In this document: piece after piece, positions 9,723 through 17,781 of the stretch
Position numbering within the stretch: the first letter of the stretch is position 1
How the letters are laid out: every line of letters begins with the position of its first letter
Origin: an uncultured Erythrobacter sp.
GTDB lineage: Bacteria; Pseudomonadota; Alphaproteobacteria; Sphingomonadales; Sphingomonadaceae
Reading direction: 5' to 3'
NCBI GenBank assembly: GCA_947503275.1
Contig: CANNCZ010000001.1
Span: 310,001-374,000 of the forward strand
DNA: 64,000 nt
Translations under genes and position numbers: made by a program
Notes under the pieces: model-generated
The model's input: only the letters and a program-made list of their open reading frames with translations
Database searches by the model: none
Told to the model about the DNA's origin: nothing

Positions 9723-12700
9723 ATGGCGAAGAATTGGACACGCACACTTCTGTCGATCTGCACCGTGACGGCCGTTGGAGCCGCCGTGATGTGGGCTGCT
9801 CCCAACACCGCTCAAGAGGTTCAGGGCCGCTCGATTAGTTTGCGCGACACATTCCCTGTGGGCTCCAACGGTTTGTGCGAAGCGCAAATTCAGTCACCCG
9901 AGGCGGGTGCTGGATTGTTTGATCGCAAGTACAACATCCTTTGCCGCGATGCAGCCGCATCGATTGGTACGATGTGGGTCTTGCGAGGACGGCTTGGAGA
10001 TGAAGCAGCAGCGCGGTTTGTCGGACCCGGCGTCTCATGCACCCCTAGCGAGAGCGGTGCGATGCCGATCGGCCTGTCCGAAGGGCAGCGTTTGATTTGC
10101 ACGCGCGAGGGAAGCGCGATCCGCACGGAATTGCTGGTGGGAGAGGTGGGCAATCGGACATACGCCGCATCGGGACTGTCTGCTTACAACACCGCGTTAG
10201 AGTTGGGCGTCGCATCGCTTGCCACCGATAGGCTTGTGGCGGGCACCGTCGATATTCCGCTTACACAGACCACTGACAGCCTCGCTTTTATCCGCCAACA
10301 AGCTGATTCCATCACCGCGGATCAGGCTCTGGTTGAGGCCTATCGCCGCGCCAATCGGGGTGAGTTTGCAGAAGCCGCAGAATTCTTCGCCGCATCGGCT
10401 GAAACGCTGACTGGCAATAGTGAGATTGAGGCGCGCTTGAACGAAGGCCTTCTGCAATCCAACCTCGGCAATTTTGGAGAGGCCGCACGGCGGTTTGAAC
10501 AGACTCGTGCAGGCGCCGCGACAAGCCCAGTTCTGGCCCGGTTGCAGCGCAACTACGAAGCGATTGATGCGCTCAACCGCGGTGAGTCCGGGCAGGCGAC
10601 CACGATTCTTGGCGCGCCGCTTGCGACGGAATTTGGTGACAGCAATGCGTTGCGGAATCTGATGATTGGCCCTGCCATGGCGCGGCGCCTGGCGGCGGAA
10701 AGTGAAACCACCGCGACGACGGGTTTGTCGATGAGCCTTACCCCGCTGGAGCGCGCGCAATTGCTGGACGGTCAGGCCGATTATCTGCGTGCAACAGCTC
10801 TGCGATTAAACGGCGATAACAGCGCCGCTCGGACCAGTCTGATGCGGGCCAACACCACATTGGCAGAGGTTCGAAGCGGGCGGATTGTCTCGATAATCTG
10901 GCTGCGGGCACAGGTTCTGGGAGAGCTTGCAGAATTATCAGAGGCATCGGGCCAATCGGGAGAGGCCGAGCGCCTACATCAGCAAGGGATCACTCTGCTA
11001 GCGGGTACATATCCCGAAACGCCTGCTCTCTATAGCGCGCGGGCACAGATGGCCGGCTTCTATGCGCGTGATGGGCGAAAAGGGGATGCCATTGCACTCT
11101 ACCGTGACATCGTCGCCGAGGCAGAGGGGCGCCCGACGCCGACGTTACGCAGTTATATGGCGAACTATTTTGCTTTGCTGCTCGCGGATAGAGACAGCGC
11201 AGAGGCAGCTGATGATATCTTCTCGGCCAGTCAATTGCTCCTGCGTCCGGGCCTTGCCCAGACTCAGGCGGTTATGGCGCGGGAACTGTCCGGCGGCAGT
11301 GACGAGGCATCTTTGCTGTTCCGGCGTAGCGTCAATATCGGACGTTCAATTCAGCGCATGCGCGCCTCTGTCTTACAGATTGAGGGTGAGGCTCTGATTG
11401 ATCCACTGGCGGAGACTTTATTGGTTGAACGCCGATCGCGGCTGGAAGCGCTGCTCGAACAACAGGCCGAAGTGCTTCAAAAGCTCGCCGAGTATCCGCG
11501 TTTTCGCGCGGTTTCTGGCGGCGCGATTGATCTGGCGGGCATGCAATCGATCCTGCGCGATGATGAGGCGTACGCCAAAATGGTCGCGCTCGATCGTGAC
11601 GTTTACATGGTTTACATTACGAATGAGGAAGCGCTGGCCTACAAGGTTGATGCCTCTCCCGAAGAGCTTGACGATATTGTCGTGCGTATTCGTGAGAGCA
11701 TAGCGATTGCCGAAGCCGGGCAGGTGCTGACATTCCCATTCGATTTGGCTGCGTCCCGTGATCTGTATTTGCGATTGTTTAGCCCCGTTGCCGACCGTTT
11801 GGTGACCCGCGAGCACATCGTTTTCGAGCCAGATGGTGCGATGCTTAAGCTGCCGATCAATCTGTTGGTGACCGATGATGCCAGTGTTGCGCAGTATCAG
11901 GAACAGCTCGCTCTACCTGATGGTGATGACTATGATTTTCGAGGAGTCGCATGGCTGGGCCGGACGGCTAAGATTAGCACAGCAGTGGCGCCAACCGCGT
12001 TTCGCGACGTGCGTGCTGCGCCTCCCAGTGCAGCGGGTAAGGCATATCTTGGGTTGGGTGAGAATACGCCGATCGGCGATGGTCCAGTTGGCACATCATC
12101 GACCCGGTCGGCATTGGCCGGCGGTGAGAACTGCCTGTGGTCTGACTCGATCTGGTCAAGCCCGATTAAGTCAGACGAATTGTTCGACGCTGCCGCGCGG
12201 CTGGGGTCAGGACAAACGGCTGCCACCACCGTCCTTACAAAGGATGGCTTTACCGACACCGCGATCAAAGGGCGCGAGGATCTGAGCGATTATCGTATCC
12301 TGCACTTTGCGACCCACGGTCTTGTCACCGCACCGCAACCCGAATGCCCGCCACGCCCCGCGCTGCTGACTTCGTTTGGGGGTGATGGTTCTGATGGTTT
12401 GCTCAGTTTCGCGGAAATTTTCGCACTGCGCATTGATGCCGATCTTGTGATCCTATCCGCATGCGACACGGCAGGAAGTGCAACCGTCGGGGCCACATTG
12501 GAGGCCGGAATTACGTCGGGTGGTGACTTTGCATTGGATGGACTTGTGCGCGCTTTTGTTGGCGCGGGTGGGCGAACCGTCCTTGCCAGCCATTGGCCAG
12601 TGCCGGACGACTTCGACGCGACCAAGCGCCTTATCGGAGGCTTGTTTGACGAATCCGATAGCGAAATAGCCGATGCATTGCGGCGCTCACAAATCGATTT

Positions 12701-12785
12701 GATGGATGACGCGGAGACCTCGCACCCTTTTTACTGGTCGGCATTTGCGATCGTTGGGGACGGATCCGTTAAGGTCACGCGTTAA
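9723..12785 (+). CDS. Exported TPR-containing CHAT-domain (caspase-like) protein
   Basis: A 1020-residue protein with an N-terminal signal sequence (MAKNWTRTLLSICTVT, hydrophobic to about residue 27), a helical TPR-like middle (about 190-620) and a C-terminal CHAT domain (about 750-1015). The CHAT catalytic dyad is visible as HFATHG (His865) and ILSACDTAG (Cys914), followed by the typical GGRTVLASHWPV and FYWSAFAIVGDG strands. CHAT domains are caspase/separase-clan cysteine peptidases. The ATG at 9723, one base after the stop of the exoprotein gene, gives a clean signal peptide; a longer frame opening upstream overlaps that gene and is rejected. Position in the operon suggests that it processes, activates or matures the exoprotein, which is inference. 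A membrane-anchored rather than cleaved N-terminus is also possible. Confidence 0.9.
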   Translation: MAKNWTRTLLSICTVTAVGAAVMWAAPNTAQEVQGRSISLRDTFPVGSNGLCEAQIQSPEAGAGLFDRKYNILCRDAAASIGTMWVLRGRLGDEAAARFVGPGVSCTPSESGAMPIGLSEGQRLICTREGSAIRTELLVGEVGNRTYAASGLSAYNTALELGVASLATDRLVAGTVDIPLTQTTDSLAFIRQQADSITADQALVEAYRRANRGEFAEAAEFFAASAETLTGNSEIEARLNEGLLQSNLGNFGEAARRFEQTRAGAATSPVLARLQRNYEAIDALNRGESGQATTILGAPLATEFGDSNALRNLMIGPAMARRLAAESETTATTGLSMSLTPLERAQLLDGQADYLRATALRLNGDNSAARTSLMRANTTLAEVRSGRIVSIIWLRAQVLGELAELSEASGQSGEAERLHQQGITLLAGTYPETPALYSARAQMAGFYARDGRKGDAIALYRDIVAEAEGRPTPTLRSYMANYFALLLADRDSAEAADDIFSASQLLLRPGLAQTQAVMARELSGGSDEASLLFRRSVNIGRSIQRMRASVLQIEGEALIDPLAETLLVERRSRLEALLEQQAEVLQKLAEYPRFRAVSGGAIDLAGMQSILRDDEAYAKMVALDRDVYMVYITNEEALAYKVDASPEELDDIVVRIRESIAIAEAGQVLTFPFDLAASRDLYLRLFSPVADRLVTREHIVFEPDGAMLKLPINLLVTDDASVAQYQEQLALPDGDDYDFRGVAWLGRTAKISTAVAPTAFRDVRAAPPSAAGKAYLGLGENTPIGDGPVGTSSTRSALAGGENCLWSDSIWSSPIKSDELFDAAARLGSGQTAATTVLTKDGFTDTAIKGREDLSDYRILHFATHGLVTAPQPECPPRPALLTSFGGDGSDGLLSFAEIFALRIDADLVILSACDTAGSATVGATLEAGITSGGDFALDGLVRAFVGAGGRTVLASHWPVPDDFDATKRLIGGLFDESDSEIADALRRSQIDLMDDAETSHPFYWSAFAIVGDGSVKVTR

Positions 12786-12889
12786 ATCAATAGCACCCCT
12801 ATCACGGGTATATTGCGACCAAGCTGCGGCGATGCGGCTTGCACATCAATCACAGGTCGGCTTTTGTAGGCTGTGCGGGGGGAAACGCG

Positions 12890-14998
12890 ATGACCGATGA
12901 AACGAGCAATAAGAAGAAACGCAGCAGCGTGATCGAGCGCGGATGGCGTAGCGTTCGCGAAGCAGGCACGATCCAGCTGATCGCGACCTGCTTGCTCATC
13001 CTTCTCGCAATCTTCGTCGCTCGGTTCAGCTGGACGCTGCCCGGCAATGATGAGGCGCCAACCCCGCTTACAAATGCTGCTGAACTGGCACTCTACGACA
13101 TGCGCGCTTGGCTCGCCGCTGATCTGGTGGAGCAGGATGATCGCATCGTTTTGGTCGTGTATGACGATCAAGCACTGATCAATTTGGAGAAACGATCACC
13201 GCTACCGCGTGACGCGCTGGCAGAGGCACTGCGCAATCTCGATGCGATGGGTCCAAAAGCGATCGGGATTGATATCCTGTTCGATCAACCGCAGGCCGAG
13301 GACCTCGAATTGGTCGAAGCCTTGCAGAGCATGCAGACGCCGACATCGGTCGCCTATGCCAACGTTGCGACCAATCAGAACGATATCGGCTATGAGCAGC
13401 AGCTATTCCTCGAAGAATTCATGGCAGCGCTTGAGGGAAGCAATTCGAAGCCTGCAAGCATCCGATTGAGCGAGGAATATGGGGGCACGCGTGTCTGGCC
13501 TTCGATTGAGGCAGACCTTCCGCCGCTGCTGGGGCGTTCGATGCTGGCTGATGCTGGTGGTCCGTTTGAGAGGTTTGAAGGCTACACCGGAGCAATCGAA
13601 TATCGCCGTGCTCTAAGAGAGGGTCAGAATGAAGGTGAGGAATTGCCTGAAGATCAAAGGGCCGATGTCGAAGAGCCCTTGTTCCAGACACTTTCAATTG
13701 AGCTCTTCCTCAACCTAGATCCAGCGGTCGCCGAATTTGTAGCGCCCCAGATTGAGGGAAAATATGTCCTGATTGGCGGCGATATCATTGATTACGACCG
13801 GGTCGAAACGCCCTTTACATCGTGGACCGGGTTTGAGCCTTCCGGATTGTCCGTGCATGGCGAAATCATCGCGCAAATGCTCGATGGCAAAGTGATGCCT
13901 GCAATGCCGAGCTGGGCTCTGTGGGCCATGGCAGTTCTGGTTGTTGCTACAGCAGCGCTAACAGCGCTGCTTGAATGGCCGGCGCGGCGATTGGCCCCGC
14001 TTTTACTCGGCCTTGCTGCGTTGTTTGTGGGCATTCCCTTTGCGCTTCATTTTCAGGAAGTCGATACCTACGGATTGCCCGCGGTGGGTTGGCTTGTTGC
14101 ATGGATCATTGCCTTTACCGCAGTGACATCTGCGGCGCGATCTGCGGGCGCGGCTCAGCGTAGTTTTGCGCAAGGGGCGCTGGGTAAATACATCCCAGCG
14201 GACATTGCTAAACAGATCATTGATGAGCCCGAATTGCTGTCCTTAGGCGGTGAAAATCGAGAGATTTACGTGCTTTTCAGTGATCTTGAGGGCTTCACTA
14301 AGATGAGCCACGCGATCCCGCCTGAAATGGTGGCAAAGCTGCTCAACCGCTATCTGGAGATGCTTAGCCAGGTTGTCCTCGACCATGGCGGTGTGATCGA
14401 CAAATTCGTTGGCGATGCCGTGGTGGCTTTTTGGGGGGCGCCAATTGCGCGGCCAGACGACGCCGAACGCGCGGCCAATGCGGGATACGCGATGTGGAAG
14501 GCGGGCGAGGATTTCCGAGCAGAGGTTGCTGCGATGGACCCTGACCTACCCAAAATCGGCAAAACCCGCGTGGGATTGCATTATGGCGAGGCTGTGATCG
14601 GCAATTTCGGCGGGGACACACGCATCCAATACACCGCCCTTGGCGACAGCATGAACACCGCTGCGCGGTTGGAAGCAGCGAACAAACCACTGCAATCTTC
14701 GGTGTCTGCAAGCAGAGAATTCATAGAAAAATCAAACCCCGATTGGTGGGTCCCGATGGGCCGGATTGTGCTGCGTGGACGGGCGCAACCCGTTGATATC
14801 TATCAGCCGATGCCCGGATTTCCCCCGGAAGACAGGCAAAAACTCATCGAAGCCGCTCAGCTTAGCGAAAGCAAGCATGACGTAGCGATACAATTAGTTG
14901 ACGCAGTTGCTGCTATGCATCCGGAGGATAGCGCGTTGCGTAATTATTGTGATCGTGTTCGAAATTTAGATGAGGGGGGAGCATATGTTCTCGGATAA
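12890..14998 (+). CDS. CHASE2-domain class III adenylate/guanylate cyclase
   Basis: A 702-residue membrane sensor. One N-terminal transmembrane helix (about residues 24-45) is followed by an extracytoplasmic CHASE2 domain (about 50-345, with VVYDDQAL, GPKAIGIDILFD and VLIGGDIID). Three further helices (about 348-440) lead to a C-terminal class III cyclase domain (about 455-640). The metal-binding aspartates are Asp465 in FSDLEGF and Asp509 in FVGDAVVAF, 44 residues apart as expected. YTALGDSMNTAARLE carries Thr where class IIIa enzymes have the purine-binding Asp, the class IIIb pattern. The ATG at 12890 follows a GGGGGG Shine-Dalgarno-like run; a TTG 17 codons upstream is less likely. The 3' end overlaps the next gene by 14 bases. 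Ligand and nucleotide product cannot be read from sequence. Confidence 0.93.
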   Translation: MTDETSNKKKRSSVIERGWRSVREAGTIQLIATCLLILLAIFVARFSWTLPGNDEAPTPLTNAAELALYDMRAWLAADLVEQDDRIVLVVYDDQALINLEKRSPLPRDALAEALRNLDAMGPKAIGIDILFDQPQAEDLELVEALQSMQTPTSVAYANVATNQNDIGYEQQLFLEEFMAALEGSNSKPASIRLSEEYGGTRVWPSIEADLPPLLGRSMLADAGGPFERFEGYTGAIEYRRALREGQNEGEELPEDQRADVEEPLFQTLSIELFLNLDPAVAEFVAPQIEGKYVLIGGDIIDYDRVETPFTSWTGFEPSGLSVHGEIIAQMLDGKVMPAMPSWALWAMAVLVVATAALTALLEWPARRLAPLLLGLAALFVGIPFALHFQEVDTYGLPAVGWLVAWIIAFTAVTSAARSAGAAQRSFAQGALGKYIPADIAKQIIDEPELLSLGGENREIYVLFSDLEGFTKMSHAIPPEMVAKLLNRYLEMLSQVVLDHGGVIDKFVGDAVVAFWGAPIARPDDAERAANAGYAMWKAGEDFRAEVAAMDPDLPKIGKTRVGLHYGEAVIGNFGGDTRIQYTALGDSMNTAARLEAANKPLQSSVSASREFIEKSNPDWWVPMGRIVLRGRAQPVDIYQPMPGFPPEDRQKLIEAAQLSESKHDVAIQLVDAVAAMHPEDSALRNYCDRVRNLDEGGAYVLG

Positions 14999-15740
14999 AA
15001 TGAAAGCTCGTATTGGGGCAATTGCGCTGGCGGGCGCAGCACTTGCAATCATGCCAACGACTGCTTCGGCGGGCGTTGTGGTGAAATCTTCAGGTCCATC
15101 GGCTGGAACCTATCCGGTTGGTCGCCAAGTCGCGGATTCGTCCAGCATAACACTGCGCAGCGGCGACCGTATCACGGTCCTCACTGATAGCGGCACGCGC
15201 GTTATGTCTGGTCCCGGCACATTCCGTGTGGGCGAGGGGGCAACTCGGACACGCACACGGTTCTCAAATCTCACTCGCCGAGGTTCCTCTTCGCGTGTTC
15301 GCACCGGGGCCGTACGCGGTGCAGAAGGTGGCACACCGCCCCGTCCCAACCTTTGGATGGTCGATGTGACCGCGCAAGGTAACCAGTGCATGTTCGACTT
15401 TGACCGAGTGCGGTTGTGGCGCGCTGTCAGAGAAGAGGCGCAGACGTTCAGCATTGTTGATCACGCATCGCAAGATTCGCTTGATGTCACATTTGTTGGG
15501 ACAGAAGCGACGCGCGCGCTCGACCCGACAGGATTGTCAGTAGTGTCCGGTGGAACCTACACAATTACATCACCGATCTCGCCTGAGACGGGTGTGTCGA
15601 GCAAGGCCGTCGTAACCTTTGTCGAGCTTGAAGGGGAACCCGAAAGCCCCGCTGAGCTCGCAGCAGCGCTCTATGCTAATCAATGCACGACGCAATTGGC
15701 TCTGCTGGGTGATATGGCTGAGATGGAAGCCGGATCTTAA
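14985..15740 (+). CDS. Small exported FecR-like protein
   Basis: A 251-residue protein with a signal peptide cleaved near TTASAG (residue 30). The next 70 residues (LRSGDRITVLTDSGTRVMSGPGTF) resemble the FecR-type beta-sandwich found in proteins that often neighbour CHASE2 cyclases. An Arg/Ser-rich stretch and a C-terminal domain with two cysteines (QCMF and NQCTT) follow. ATG 14985 lies 4 bases after AGGGGGGA; an upstream ATG at 14970 would read through that ribosome-binding site. The gene begins inside the cyclase gene, so the two are almost certainly translated together. The exact family is uncertain; a periplasmic modulator of the CHASE2 sensor or of the secretion system is plausible. Confidence 0.7.
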   Translation: MFSDKMKARIGAIALAGAALAIMPTTASAGVVVKSSGPSAGTYPVGRQVADSSSITLRSGDRITVLTDSGTRVMSGPGTFRVGEGATRTRTRFSNLTRRGSSSRVRTGAVRGAEGGTPPRPNLWMVDVTAQGNQCMFDFDRVRLWRAVREEAQTFSIVDHASQDSLDVTFVGTEATRALDPTGLSVVSGGTYTITSPISPETGVSSKAVVTFVELEGEPESPAELAAALYANQCTTQLALLGDMAEMEAGS

Positions 15741-15822
15741 GTAGCAAATTCGCCTTTGCGGCGAGCCGCGATTCAAGTCGTGAGGCTTGAAAAGGAAGCG
15801 TGAGCGCGCACATTTAGAACCG

Positions 15823-16200
15823 ATGGACGCGCTCTCTTCTCCTCTACCAACGGACGATCGGGTAAAGGTCTGGTTCGATGGCGGCTGCCCGCTGTGCCTG
15901 CGAGAGATCAATATGATGAAGCGGCTCGATCGAACAGGCGCGATCCTGTTCGTCGATGTTTCGGACGCTGATGATCCCAATTGTCCACTGGATACGGCGG
16001 AGCTCTTGGCCAGGTTCCACGCCGAAGAAGATGGTAAGGTGCTTTCTGGTGCCGCCGCCTTTGCCGCAATGTGGCGCGCTATTCCGCTGCTTCGACCATT
16101 GGGACTGATCGCGCGCAATCGCTTTGTTTTGGCGATTTTTGAGCGATTTTATCGTGTTTTTTTGCGAGTACGTCCTGCATTGCAAAAATTGCTCCGTTAA
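15823..16200 (+). CDS. DCC-family (DUF393) thiol-disulfide oxidoreductase-like protein
   Basis: A 125-residue protein carrying the family hallmark VWFDGGCPLCLREI near the N-terminus, which places two cysteines in a CxxC motif of a thioredoxin-like fold. The C-terminal helix ends in a basic tail. DCC proteins are predicted thiol-disulfide oxidoreductases with few characterised substrates. ATG 15823 is preferred; the frame stays open to a TTG at 15787 but that stretch is very basic and lacks similarity to the family start. It sits alone on the plus strand between the secretion cluster and the lactate oxidase gene. Confidence 0.85.
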   Translation: MDALSSPLPTDDRVKVWFDGGCPLCLREINMMKRLDRTGAILFVDVSDADDPNCPLDTAELLARFHAEEDGKVLSGAAAFAAMWRAIPLLRPLGLIARNRFVLAIFERFYRVFLRVRPALQKLLR

Positions 16201-16277
16201 TCGGTGAAAACACTTGCCGCGCGCAGTCAGTTCGGCTCTCTTTGTGTCAGATGGAAATGCGAAAGAGGAGCCGTGCG

Positions 16278-17441
16278 ATGAGCAATTTCGGCGGGATGCA
16301 GAACGAAATTTACAATGCCGGTCTGCTAGGGACTTTGCCCGATTACCCGGTCGATTTTGCAACTTTGGAGGCGCGTGCTCACGAAGCTCTCGGCCCAATG
16401 CTGACCAATTATGTCGCGGGCGGTTGCGGTGACGAGCATACGCAGAACAGCAATGCGGGCGCGTTTCAGCATTGGGGCATGGTGCCGCGCATGATGGTCG
16501 ATTGTTCCGAGCGCGACCTGTCGATTGATCTGTTTGGCATGAAACTGCCCACACCGCTCTTCATGGCACCTATCGGCCTTAATGGCGAAGCAACACAGGA
16601 CCGCCACGGCGATATGGCGGCGGCAAAGGCATCGGCGGCGACCGGCGTGCCGTTTTGTGTATCCACCCTGTCCAATGATCCGATGGAAGATGTGTTTGCC
16701 GCGACAGACGATACGCCTGCATTCTTCCAGCTCTACACTCCGCGCAATCGCGAGCTGTCGCAAAGCTTGATCAAGCGTGCAGAGAAATCCGGTGCAAAGG
16801 CGATTGTGGTTACGCTCGACACATGGCTGACCGGTTGGCGCCCGCGCGATCTCAATGCATCCAACTTTCCGCAATTGCGCGGAAAGGTGATGCAGAACTA
16901 CTTCTCAGATCCCGTCTTTCGCGGGATGCTGGATAAGACGCCAGAGGAAGACCCCAAAGCGGCGATTTTCCTGTTCGCTGCGATCTTTGGCCAGGTCCTG
17001 ACCTTTGAAGACATCGCATGGTTTAAATCGGTCACAGACTTACCCATCGTACTCAAAGGCATTTGCCATCCAGATGACGCGCGCCGCGCGCTCGATCATG
17101 GTGCGGACGCAATCTATTGTTCTAATCATGGTGGGCGTCAGGCCAATGGCGGCATCGCAACCATCGACTTGCTCGAAGATGTTGTGAAAGCGAGCGGTGA
17201 TGCGCCGGTCCTGTTTGACAGCGGCATTCGCTCAGGCACCGATGCAGTCAAGGCGCTGGCATTGGGAGCGGCAGCAGTTGGTGTCGGGAGACCCTACACG
17301 TATGGCCTTGCGATTGGCGGAGCAGAAGGAGCGGCTTGGGTGCTGCGCTCTATTTTGGCCGAAGCGGACTTGCTGATGGCGGTGAATGGCTACCCTTCGC
17401 TCGCTGACGTGCGAGCAGCAGGGGTACAGCGGACAGCGTAA
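16278..17441 (+). CDS. FMN-dependent alpha-hydroxy-acid oxidase, lactate 2-monooxygenase-like
   Basis: A 387-residue flavoenzyme of the LldD/glycolate oxidase superfamily that oxidises (S)-2-hydroxy acids such as lactate. The active-site set is present: Lys260 in IVLKGI, and His284 and Arg287 in SNHGGRQ, followed by the phosphate-binding VLFDSGIRSGTD and GAAAVGVGRPY. The segment TLDTWLTGWRPRDLN and the NFPQLRG stretch are hallmarks of lactate 2-monooxygenases rather than of membrane lactate dehydrogenases. The start at 16278 is set by AGGAG nine bases upstream; two earlier in-frame ATGs would bury that site. No partner gene is nearby. Confidence 0.9.
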   Translation: MSNFGGMQNEIYNAGLLGTLPDYPVDFATLEARAHEALGPMLTNYVAGGCGDEHTQNSNAGAFQHWGMVPRMMVDCSERDLSIDLFGMKLPTPLFMAPIGLNGEATQDRHGDMAAAKASAATGVPFCVSTLSNDPMEDVFAATDDTPAFFQLYTPRNRELSQSLIKRAEKSGAKAIVVTLDTWLTGWRPRDLNASNFPQLRGKVMQNYFSDPVFRGMLDKTPEEDPKAAIFLFAAIFGQVLTFEDIAWFKSVTDLPIVLKGICHPDDARRALDHGADAIYCSNHGGRQANGGIATIDLLEDVVKASGDAPVLFDSGIRSGTDAVKALALGAAAVGVGRPYTYGLAIGGAEGAAWVLRSILAEADLLMAVNGYPSLADVRAAGVQRTA

Positions 17442-17611
17442 GTATTTGGTCGGTGTTCCGACAGATCGTTGTGTGAGGCGCTGTGTTTGCAGCCTCGCAG
17501 GTGTATGAAAATGTAAAAATGCCTCCCAATCGGTAAGTTTCGACTCAGTTTTCCCCAGAATTGATGTTAACTTATTTCAGATAATAATCCGACGAATCGG
17601 GGACGCAATCA

Positions 17612-17773
17612 ATGGAACGACCAACAATCATATCGTCGGGCCCAGACGCGATGGGCCGCACAGTGTGCTTTGGAGACGAGAATTCGCGCCGTGCGCGCTA
17701 CGGACGGATTCGTCCGATGCCTCGTAAAACGTCTCTGATCGGTCGACTTACGCGGCTGATTTCCAACGGTTGA
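17612..17773 (+). CDS. Small arginine-rich hypothetical protein (53 aa)
   Basis: An open frame beginning with ATG, preceded by GGGGAC about 8 bases upstream, and ending 8 bases before the convergent aldehyde dehydrogenase stop. The product starts MERPTIISSGPDAMG, contains one cysteine and ends in a basic segment (11 Arg and 1 Lys overall). Codon use resembles the neighbours. A weak promoter candidate (TTGATG at 17561 and TAATAA at 17582) precedes it. No family is recognised. This is the only coding candidate in the 340-base interval 17442-17781. The upstream half of that interval holds an imperfect hairpin (17472-17499) without a T-tract. Confidence 0.4.
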   Translation: MERPTIISSGPDAMGRTVCFGDENSRRARYGRIRPMPRKTSLIGRLTRLISNG

Positions 17774-17781
17774 AGTCAACC

